A DNA stretch of 19,395 nt from Monoraphidium neglectum (taxonomy: Eukaryota; Chlorophyta; Chlorophyceae; Sphaeropleales; Selenastraceae), in assembly GCF_000611645.1 (NCBI RefSeq), contig NW_014013481.1, positions 20,684-40,078 on the forward strand. The letters are read 5' to 3'. The notes under the pieces are model-generated. The model searched no databases, had not been told where the DNA came from, and saw only the letters and a program-made list of their open reading frames with translations. Position 1 is the stretch's first letter. Every line of letters begins with the position of its first letter. A program made the translations under genes and the position numbers. Shown piece by piece: positions 1 through 8,189 of the stretch.

Positions 1-1680
1 CCGCCTGTATGACTGCCAAGCATTAACGTACACCCTGTCATAAAACCTATTCAAGCTGCCTTTGGCAGCGAGCTCGTTTCGCGTCGACCCCCGAGTCACT
101 CAGCTTGGATGCGTCCGTGCTTCCATGGGCACGTCATGTGCGTCACACACCGACAGTCTGACAGTGACTTATGGCCGCACACCAGTTTGTGTGTGACATG
201 CCTGCCTGCTTGACCTGTATGCTCATGCTTCTGCATGGGCACCCATGTCGGCAGCAACCACGCACACGGACACAGCGTTGACCCAGCTTGGCTTGCCCAC
301 TTGCATGTCCCTACCTGCGTTTACTTGTGTTCAGGGTTGAATCGGCGTTAAAAACTGTTCAGCGCACCGACAAGGTTAAATGATACGCGTGCGCAGTCGC
401 GCAGGTGAAGTTGAGCTGGCTGCCGGGCGCTTCGGCGGGAATGCTACTAATCCGATCATCACACTCACAGAGTGACTCACGCAAGCGGCGGTCGCGTCGA
501 GTGCACGCGCACCGATTGGCTTGAGTATCGCCGATGCTCATATGGCGAGGACTGAGGTCGGTGCATGCCTGACCATCCTGAGGTACATAGATGCACAAAG
601 CTGGTGGTGAGTTTGCTGTTGCGTGGCTGTGCCAACAGTTGGGTGGCGACCAACGCTGGCTGACCGCGGACGTCATGCAACGCAACAAGGGGGCCACTCA
701 CAGAGTCTTTCAAAATCCCTTTAGCAAGTGTGAATTTTAGGAGGCACGGGCAGGAGTCGAAGCAGCAACAAAGCTCAGTGCGCCAGCCACCGTGCCACGG
801 CGGCACGGCAGTTTGCCTGGAATGTGGCGCGCCCCGCCCCCCACCGAGGCAAAGTGGGGCAGCGCTTGTGAGGTGAGCAGATCCTAAGCGCTGTTGAGGC
901 GCACGCACAGGCTTCAATCAATGCTCAAACGTCCTGAGACCCAAGGTGTTGGGCGCAGGTGATGTGGCTGGATCCGACCTCGCAGACGCCAGTCCCCTGC
1001 TGTGGGAAACCACCTCTGGCGCCTCCTTCCCATTGCACGCTCCTCAAATTTGGGTAACAACAGCACATTCTATGGCATGAGAAGCACCCCTGGGGAAAAT
1101 GCCGTGTTGGCGCGGCCCACCCAAACCCGATGAGTAGTGCTCCCGGTGACGTGGCCGCCGGCCGCTCCGGCCACCTTGCAGAGAGGCGCATCCAGTGCTG
1201 TGGCACCATGGCTGTTCACTTCCACAATGATTAAGTGACGAAACAGTATAACCACATCTTTTGGTGATAAGGAGGGCGGAACCGCAGGCACGGGAGGCGC
1301 GGGGTGTTGCCTCAGAAGCCAAGCGTGAGCTCCCTGCCAGGGGTCACGCAGTTGCCGTTGGCTGCGGGCGGCCACGTCAATCAACGCGACTTCTCAAGAC
1401 CTATCTTTGATTGTGGTCATGAAACCGTCGACAAAGGCCCTTTGAGCGGCACGTCACGTCGGGAACCATGCTGCGAACCGGCCAACGCCCGTGAATTTAA
1501 CTGTTGCAGCCACAGAGGAGCAGGGCATTGTTTTGGTTCCGTCCACCATCATCTCTTATCTCTTAAATGTTTGTTATGCGACACTGACGGTTTGGGGCCA
1601 GCCAACTCTCAACAGCATCAGATCAGTCCCGCTGGCTTGGGTCCAGTGAACCAGCGGAAAACTCATTGAAAATTGTGATC
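1..1680. other. Upstream non-coding region, no supportable gene
   Basis: I find no credible gene here. The open frames on both strands are short, overlap one another in shadow frames, are rich in Cys, His, Gln and Arg, and lack the strong G/C third-position preference of the real exons further on. No splice-compatible exon set, tRNA or repeat array was recognised. The last few hundred bases must hold the promoter and 5' UTR of the protease gene that starts at 1681; no convincing TATA element is visible there. Confidence 0.6.
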
Positions 1681-4655
1681 ATGCAGCAGCAGAACGCATT
1701 GGTTGTTTTGCTGCTGCTGCTCGCCGCCGCCGCTCGCCCCGCTCTCGGTGAGCCTCAGCCACCTTCGGATGCTGCACGCCTCCAACTGATATCATAAGCG
1801 GCATGCGCATTGGGCAGCGATGAGGCAGCGAGCGATTCCCGCCACTTTCCATCATGGATGTGATGAGCACATTATAAACATTTGAACCACAGACTGAGTT
1901 CGCCGCGGTGTACCCTTCCAAACCACAGGCGGATGGGTTGTCAGCGAAGACGGGAGCGTCGCGGCCCCCCCTGCTGCAGCCACGCCCCTGGCCGCTCCAG
2001 CGGCTGCCGCCCGTGTGGCTGCTGCGGAACCCGAGGCTGCCGCCCTGGCGGCTATGGCCTCTGGCCAGGCGGCCCAGTGGATCGTCACCTACCGCGTCAG
2101 TGCAGACGACGTGGCTGCTGAGGCCGCAAACCCCCTTGCTGCCTCAGCGACCGCCGCCACCATCGCCGCCGCGGGCGCCTCCTCGCCCGCAGACGCCGCA
2201 CTGCTGCGCGTGCAGCGCACCGTCAAGGCGCGCGTGATGTCACCGGGCGGCGCCCTGGCAGCGCAGGGCGCCAGCGTTGTGCGCGACTTCCAAAACCTGC
2301 CCGTGTCGGTGGTGGCGCTGCCCAGCGCCGCCGCCCTGGCGACCCTGCGCGCCGACCCCTCAGTGGCGAGCGTGGAGCCCAACCGCCCCAACAGCCGTGC
2401 CTTGGTGCAGAGTCTGCCCCTTGTCGACCAGCCAGCCGCCGTCGCCGCGGGCAGCAAGGGCGCCGGCTGCTATGTGGCCGTCCTCGACACCGGCGCCGAC
2501 TACACCCACCCCGACCTGGGCTCCTGCGCCACCGCCGGCGCGCCTGAGCCGTGCCGCGTGGCCTACGCCAGGGACTTCACCAAAGTAGATGACGGCCAGC
2601 TGGACAGTGACGGGGTGAGCATCCATTCCGCGCAGGTTCCGGCCGCGGACCTTCAGATTGGGGCACGCGGTGACTGAACCCTGTCTCGCACACCGCCCCA
2701 ACTTTCTACCCCAGAGGTGTAATTATTAACATGCCTTTCCGGCTATCAACTCCTTCAACAAACCCACCGTCCTGACCCCCACCCTCGCAGCATGGCACCA
2801 ATGTGGCTGCCATCGTGGCTCGCGTCGCCCCTGGGGCCAAGGTCCTGGCGTTGGTGAGCGGCTGAGGCGCAATTGCCTCATAATCTTCTGCAAAAAGCGA
2901 CAGAGAGTCCATGTATAGCTGTTGTCACAGGTCAAATCAGTGACCGGAACGCGTGGAAGCGCCATGAGCATTGGCTGTGTGCGCGGCCGACTGCTCTGCA
3001 CGCCTCCCCCTCTCTGACCAACCCTTGGTACCCTATCCAACCTGCACCGCCAACTACAGGATGTATTTGAGAGTGATGCGGCCGGCAACATCTACGCTTG
3101 GGACAGCGACATCCTGGCCGCCATAGACTGGGCCGTCAAGGTCAAGAACAACGGCACGTACAACGTCTGCGCCATCAACCTCTCCCTCGGGTCCTCGACC
3201 TTTTCCGCCACCCCTTGCACCACCAGCGCCTACGAGTCCGCCTTCGCCACTGCGCGCCGCGCCGGCATCGTGCCCGCCGTCGCTTCAGGCAACGACGGCA
3301 AGAAGGGCGCCATCGCCAGCCCGGCCTGCGCGCCGTCCGCGGTGTCTGTGGGGGCTGTCTACGACAGCAACGTCAACGCGCGCACCTGGAGCGTCTGCAC
3401 AGACGCCTCCACCGCCGCCGACCAGGTCGCCTGCTTCAGCAACAGCGCCGCCTACCTCACGCTGCTGGCGCCCGGCGCCATCATCAACGCCGGCGGCTGG
3501 TCCATGGCCGGCACCAGCCAGGCCACGCCCCACGTGTCCGGCGCCGTTGCAGTGCTCAAGGCCGCGGTGCCCACCGCCTCCGTCGCCCAGATGTTAGCCG
3601 TGCTGCAGTCCACCGGCAAGCTCGTCACCGACGCGTTTAATGGTGTCAGCACGGCACGCATTGACTTGGCCGCGGCCGTTACCGCCCTGTCCAGCGGCGG
3701 CGGTGGCGTGGGCGCTAACACCGACACCACACCTCCCACCGGCTCTGTCACCATCAATGGCGGCGCTGCCACCACCTCCTCACTGGACGTGACCCTGGCC
3801 ATCAGCGGCAATGACGCCAGCGGCGTGGCTTCCATGTGCATCAGCAACACCGCCGCAGCCTGCACCGCCTTTGAGGCCTTCGCCACGACCAAGGCTTGGC
3901 AGTTGGCTAGCGGCGCTGACGGCTTGCGCGCGGTTTTTGTGACTCTCAAGGACAAAGCAGGCAACACCATGGCCACCCCTGCCACAGCCACCATCACCCT
4001 GCAGACCTTTGTTGGCTCCAGCTCACTCATCGTCAACGGCGGCGCAGCCTACACCAACGCGCGCACCGTGCCCCTCCAGATTATCGCCCTGGGAGCCACG
4101 CCTAAAACGCGGATGTGCATCAGCCAGACGGCCACAGACGCCTCAAGCTGCACTGGCTGGTCTGGCTTTGCCGCCGTGAAAAAGTTCAACATTGGCATCT
4201 GGCCGCAGGGCGCCCGCACCATCCGCGTTTTCTTCTGGGACACCTTCGGCGCCTCCCTCCCTGCTGCCGCGAGCACCATCACTTTTGACAACGTGGCGCC
4301 CTCCATGCTCCCCTCCGCCATGGCGCTCAAGGCCACCCCCAGTAGCTTTGGCGTTGTCATCGACTTCCTGCAAGCCGCCACTGATGATGTGTCCGGCGTC
4401 GCGTCATATGTGGTGGTCGGCCGCCAGGGCGGCACAGCACCCGCGCGCTGCACCGGCCCCATCCTTAAGAAGGCCCAGAGCGGCGGCCTCGCCACCACCG
4501 TCGCCGCCCCCACCGCCCCTGCTGCTGTGCAGCTGCAAAGCGTCTCTTTTTCGAGCCTCCAGGCCGGCACTCCGTATTCATTCCGGTTGTGCGCTGTGGA
4601 CAACGCGGGCAACGTCGCTCAGGGCGTCACCATTGGCACCCAGACGACACCCTGA
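1681..4655 (+). CDS. Secreted subtilisin-like serine protease (S8A) with Ig-like/FN3-like C-terminal tail, 4 exons
   Basis: Exons 1681-1747, 1929-2614, 2791-2853 and 3060-4655 join in phase (intron phases 1, 0, 0; all GT-AG) to give 803 residues. Residues 1-23 form a signal peptide with a five-Leu core. Residues about 72-175 resemble the I9 propeptide inhibitor. The catalytic domain (about 190-470) shows Asp209 in a VLDTGAD motif, His252 in HGTNVA at the first codon of exon 3, the oxyanion Asn350 in ASGNDG, and Ser425 in GTSQATPHVSG. All four key residues are present, so the enzyme is predicted active. Residues about 495-590 and 593-685 are two related Ig-like repeats (each with an NGGAA motif and an M-C-I-S segment). 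Residues 686-803 look like fibronectin III. The family hydrolyses peptide bonds, usually outside the cell or in the secretory pathway. The ATG is chosen because it opens the signal peptide and joins in frame. The physiological substrate is unknown; cell-wall or matrix processing is inference. Confidence 0.9.
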
Positions 4656-5322
4656 CCGCCTGACCGCCTGAGCCTACATTTCTCATCGCTTTGTGATTCA
4701 CCAAAAAACTGCACAGAGCACTTGTCCACCAGCACGCCTCTGGCAGCCCAGCTGCTCATCCATCCCTGCCCCCATTTCTTCTGAGTGAAACGAGCATGGA
4801 TTCCTTGGGCCCCTCGTTGGCTCTCACTTTGAACATGATGATGCAGACGCTCGTCTGCAAAGTCTGCGAAGCGCGGTGTCCTGGCGACGACACCCTGGTG
4901 AGACCCTTGGGGGCACCATAGCGGCCCCGCCATCAACGCCCCCTTTGGGTTGCGAGGTGCCGCAAGTTGTTCATACAGCACTGTGTTGTCCCGCATTGCT
5001 GCCTGGCTGGCAGCTTGTCGCACAGCTGTGTGTAGGATGCTCTACTGCCCACCTGGCCTGCTGCTCATGCCTGGGACCATGGACTGGATTTCTTTGCTGC
5101 AACCGGGTGCAACGGTGCAGCTTTTTCGCCCTCCCACCCCCCGACGCTGCGTCACCCCTGAAACTCTCCTTGCCGGCCGCCGCATTGTCGTAATTAAGGG
5201 CGTTGTCGAGCGCAAATTGAAAAGTTACAACTATGTCATGTGCATTCTGCTGTTGCGGTCAACGGACGCGCGTTGCATCATGGCCAGGCGCCGCACAGGC
5301 GTCTTTTGCATGCCCCATACCT
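4656..5322 (+). other. Probable 3' UTR of the protease gene
   Basis: This stretch runs from the protease stop codon to the first TGTAA motif downstream. It contains open frames on both strands (for example 4876-5193), but they lack recognisable domains and the codon bias of the neighbouring exons. A 3' UTR of about 670 bases would be ordinary for a green-algal gene. Confidence 0.45.
4842..4859. repeat. Short perfect inverted repeat in protease 3' UTR
   Basis: An 8-bp stem (TGCAGACG and its complement) is separated by only two bases (CT). It lies about 190 bases after the protease stop codon. A two-base loop is tight for an RNA hairpin. Function is unknown and chance is possible. Confidence 0.35.
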
Positions 5323-5327
5323 TGTAA
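5323..5327 (+). terminator. Candidate TGTAA polyadenylation signal for the protease gene
   Basis: TGTAA is the usual polyadenylation signal in Chlamydomonas-type green algae. This is the first copy that I see on the + strand after the protease stop codon. Only the motif and position support it. Confidence 0.4.
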
Positions 5328-6052
5328 TTGCACACTCAGATGGTTGCCTTGGCTTCCCACTCTTTCACACAGCAAGTAATGCAGCACAAGCAGTCACGCC
5401 TGCATCATCAGCATCATCAGGCCCGCTCTTCAGTCACTTTGTCGGCCGCAACACCTGCAGCTGCTGCTCGCAATGATGTACATATTGCTGCCTGGGAGGA
5501 GCCTCTCCGAGCTGCATCAACCTGCAGCAGGCAAAGCGATGCATGCACGTGCACGGCCTGACATTGCGGGGGCTGCTGGCCACAATCTCATGAAGTTGTG
5601 CGCACCTGATCAATGGGGGGGGGGTGAGGGTGCAGTTGAGCAAAGACACGTGTGGCCCTGTACAGGACCTTGCAGGCGGGGCGGCCCGCAGGTGAGGCGG
5701 CCTGCAGTAGTGCAAGCAGACATGAGGTGTGCCAGCACCACCAGCAGGCATGTGTGCAGGCAGCGCCGGTCCTCTGCATCAGAGCTCAGGGAAGCCGCAG
5801 TTGTGGTGTAAGTGATGGAGGTTCTGGCTGCACTCGTCAGCAGCACATAAAGCTGGCCAGCACTTTTGGAAGGTGCACTGCCGCAATCGTCTTGCCGCGT
5901 ACTCATGACCTGCACGCTGTCAGCGCGACCCAAGCATCACACGTACAGTACATGCACCACCTCACATTCCTGTGGCCTCCAGCACCAGAATGTGGGCAGG
6001 GGCATCAAGCAACGCAGGTGCCATTGAGGCATGGCTCTGCAGCCGCTGAACG

Positions 6053-6089
6053 TTTGTGTTGGTGTGTTTGTGTTCGCGCGTGTGTGTGT

Positions 6090-6168
<79 letters not shown>

Positions 6169-6179
6169 CGTGCGTGTGA
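6053..6179. repeat. (TG)n microsatellite, with a perfect run of about 33 units at 6099-6164
   Basis: An uninterrupted TG run of about 66 bases lies between imperfect stretches with CG steps (TTCGCGCG and TGCGCACG upstream, TGCGTGCGTGCG downstream). Alternating purine-pyrimidine DNA of this kind can adopt left-handed Z-DNA, and such tracts are common in volvocalean genomes. Repeat-only frames across it (Cys-Val or His-Thr) are not genes. Confidence 0.95.
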
Positions 6180-6364
6180 CGCGGGCAGACGGCACTGGGT
6201 TGCGCGTGCATTCACTTGCATGCACGCTTGCAGCTGTGGCAGTTTTGTGCGCTACGGTAGCTTGTATGGTGCGGTATGCATGTTGACAGGGGGTGAAAGA
6301 GCACCACCTTTTGCTTCGGAGGGTTGCGGTCCAGGCAGTCGCATACCGCAGCTCCTGACTCCCT

Positions 6365-6383
6365 GCGGCCGTTGGACGGCCGC
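6365..6383. repeat. Short perfect inverted repeat (8-bp stem, 3-base loop)
   Basis: GCGGCCGT and its complement ACGGCCGC flank a TGG loop. It sits in non-coding DNA upstream of the small membrane-protein gene. No function can be assigned. Confidence 0.35.
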
Positions 6384-6667
6384 GCTGTGGATGCAAGCGC
6401 GGGCCTCTTCGCCCTGGCAACTTTACTGCTGCCGTCTTACCCCATACAAGCGCGCCGATCACCAGCATTGAGCGGGCGGGTCGGTTACCGGCAGTTGCAG
6501 GTGCTCAGGGCATGTTCTGCCAACGCACTGGCGTGCGTCATGCTCACGCGGGTGCCCAGCAGCCACAAAGGCAACAGCCTGCCAGGGGTTGGCCAATACC
6601 GGCCGTCATACCACAAGCTTATCATAATACGTTGGCCCGCATCGACACATTGAACGTCGTTACTTTC

Positions 6668-6700
6668 ATGGTTTTTTACCTGCTGCATGCGGCGTATTGA
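6668..6700 (+). other. Possible short upstream ORF (10 codons) before the small membrane-protein gene
   Basis: An ATG at 6668 opens a ten-codon frame ending in TGA at 6698-6700, 20 bases before the main ATG at 6721. If transcription starts upstream of 6668, this uORF would lie in the leader and could dampen translation. The transcription start is unknown, so this stays conditional. Confidence 0.25.
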
Positions 6701-6720
6701 ATCAGCCAGTGAGCTAGATC

Positions 6721-6952
6721 ATGGCCGCCAGCATCGCCGCCACGCAAATAACATGTGAGCTCATAGCCTCCTGATCTTGCCTTTCTGTGATTACACGTGC
6801 GGCTAGGGTCCGGCGCAGTTCTTGGCTTGGCCAGCACCAGCCTGCTCTGCTGCCTGGTTGTGACTCTGGCTGTGTGCGCTGTGTCAATCATTGTGGTCAA
6901 GGATGAGTATTTGGAAATCCAACGCCGAATGCGCAAGCATGACGGATTTTAA
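6721..6952 (+). CDS. Candidate 55-residue single-pass membrane protein, 2 exons
   Basis: Exon 1 is 6721-6754 and exon 2 is 6819-6952. They flank a 64-base intron (6755-6818) with a GTGAGC donor and a GGCGCAG acceptor, and join in phase (phase 1). Unspliced, the frame ends after 17 codons within the intron. The product has a short polar N-terminus, a hydrophobic stretch of about 27 residues (roughly 12-38, starting FLGLAST and ending SIIVV) and a strongly charged cytosol-like tail beginning KDEYLEIQ and containing RRMRK. The positive-inside rule would place the C-terminus on the cytosolic side. The start context (GATCATGGCC) is good. About 36 of 55 codons end in G or C, less biased than the large genes but above nearby non-coding DNA. 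A TGTAAAA motif lies 319 bases downstream. I do not recognise the family and assign no function. It could be a missed microprotein or a chance open splice product. Confidence 0.5.
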
Positions 6953-7270
6953 CCAAACAACGAGCTTTTTAACACTGAGGCCACAATCGCGCTGTGCTTC
7001 TTATCGCAAACGCTAACTTGACACCAACGCATGTTCTAGAAAAGGGCCCCTGGCCGCTGCAGGCTTACCGCAGCGTGACCCAGATCCAGCCGCCGTGTGC
7101 TCACTGCAACACGTGCCACCTGATGCGACCCCCCCTCTCGCAGGTCATTGGCATGGATGTGCCTGATTGCCAGGGTGGTGCCAGTGTGCTATTGCGACTC
7201 CGAAGGGTGCGCAAACGCGGAAGTGCGCTCGTTAAAATGCTTTGAAACAGCTGGTGTGGTGCCTGCAAGC
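6953..7270 (+). other. Probable 3' UTR of the small membrane-protein gene
   Basis: This is the sequence between the TAA at 6950-6952 and the TGTAA at 7271. A frame at 6994-7245 is open but has no recognised domain. A splice-acceptor-like CCCCCCCTCTCGCAG ends near 7143, so an additional exon cannot be fully excluded. Confidence 0.35.
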
Positions 7271-7275
7271 TGTAA
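7271..7275 (+). terminator. Candidate TGTAA polyadenylation signal for the small membrane-protein gene
   Basis: TGTAAAA is the first TGTAA motif that I see after the small gene's stop codon, and it lies well before the next gene. It matches the green-algal polyadenylation signal and modestly supports a transcription unit ending here. Confidence 0.4.
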
Positions 7276-8189
7276 AACCTGCTGTTGGGCTGCTGTTGCT
7301 GTTCGGTCTTGGCGAGGCGGATGACGATTTTCGCAACAAATGGGTAATTTGCATCTGAATACCTGCTGACTACTACTGCAACGACTGACGCCTCTTTTCT
7401 GGTTTCATCCTGCGTGGCTGACTGCTTTGTATGGGGTGGCCTGTTGTGGAGCTTTTCATCCAACCCTTGATCCTTTCACCTGGCGGCTGCGCGGCCCCCA
7501 CTTGACCCACCATGGCGCATGTGAGATGACGAGCAAATCACCCGCATTCGCATTGCACTGTCCCCGCAGGCGTGGCGATCCTGGACCTGGATCCCGCTCG
7601 CAAGCCGCCGGCGGTTCAATGCCGCCCGCCTTGTTACGGTTCCTTGGGCCGTTTCTGCCCTCCGCCCTGGTTCCTCCCTCATGCTCACACACAAGCAAAG
7701 GGCACAACAATAGCCGATGGCAGCGACACAGCGACGGGTGCTAGCTGTGTTGAGGCCGCAGCAGACCTTGCTCTGCGCGCTCATACAGACACACACACAC
7801 ACACACACACACGCACGCACGCAAAGGCGTCTTTGGTCGCGGTTGTAGGCACATCACTTTGGTGAGGCACAAGCCAAAAGCAGCGTTGCACATGGGCTCT
7901 TGCACACCGCCTGCGCTGAAGATACTGGCGCGCTAGCGGTGCTGGCCATTCACTGCAACACGCTGCAACCGCAAGATAGTTTATTTTACAGCTGAGTGCA
8001 AACCACGTAAACGTATAGCACAGGGATAGTGCTGTAGCGCACCTCTCCGTCACTCGGCACCAGACACCGGGCTTACTGTTTCGCAGCGACTTGAGCAATA
8101 AGTTGCTCTGAGCCTCCACTACTATACTGGCTCAGCTTGGCAACTGTCCCTGTAGACAATCTCTAGGGGCGACGCAAACTAGACCCAAG
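7276..8189. other. Intergenic region and probable promoter/5' UTR of the Sec14-like gene
   Basis: No gene is supported. The stretch contains a CA microsatellite (7789-7823) and an AT-richer patch near 7975-8035 that may belong to the promoter of the gene at 8190. A possible two-exon mini-frame (7512-7520 joined to 7570 onward) was considered and left out because it shows no domain and no coding bias. Confidence 0.45.
7789..7823. repeat. (CA)n microsatellite followed by GCAC units
   Basis: A run of about 12 AC units (7789-7812) grades into three GCAC-type units. It is the complement-oriented counterpart of the TG tract at 6099-6164; the two bracket the small membrane-protein gene. Confidence 0.9.

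Larger units (their letters stand above)
5328..6720. other. Intergenic region with low-complexity sequence
   Basis: I see no convincing gene in this stretch. It holds a ten-base G run near 5614-5623, many CAG/TGC-rich words, a long TG microsatellite near 6099-6164 and an 8-bp inverted repeat at 6365-6383. The long open frame at 5652-6179 runs into the TG repeat and is an artefact of repeats and low stop density. The last part is the probable promoter and 5' UTR of the small gene starting at 6721. Confidence 0.5.

Noticed and set aside
1070..1384. 104-codon minus-strand frame with a fairly protein-like stretch (DVVILFRHLIIVEVN)
   Set aside because: It has no domain, weak third-position bias, no clear start context and no splice partners. 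I could not support it as an exon.
3452..4612. Long minus-strand frames (194 and 187 codons) opposite the protease tail
   Set aside because: They are low-complexity antisense shadows caused by strong G/C third-position bias in the protease exon.
5652..6179. 175-codon plus-strand frame ending in a long Cys-Val run, with similar His-Thr frames on the minus strand
   Set aside because: The repeats are translations of the TG microsatellite; the rest has no domain, bias or splice support.
7512..7720. Possible two-exon mini-gene (ATGGCGCAT joined to a frame starting at 7570)
   Set aside because: The donor and acceptor are plausible, but the first exon would be only three codons, the product has no recognisable feature and nothing independent supports it.
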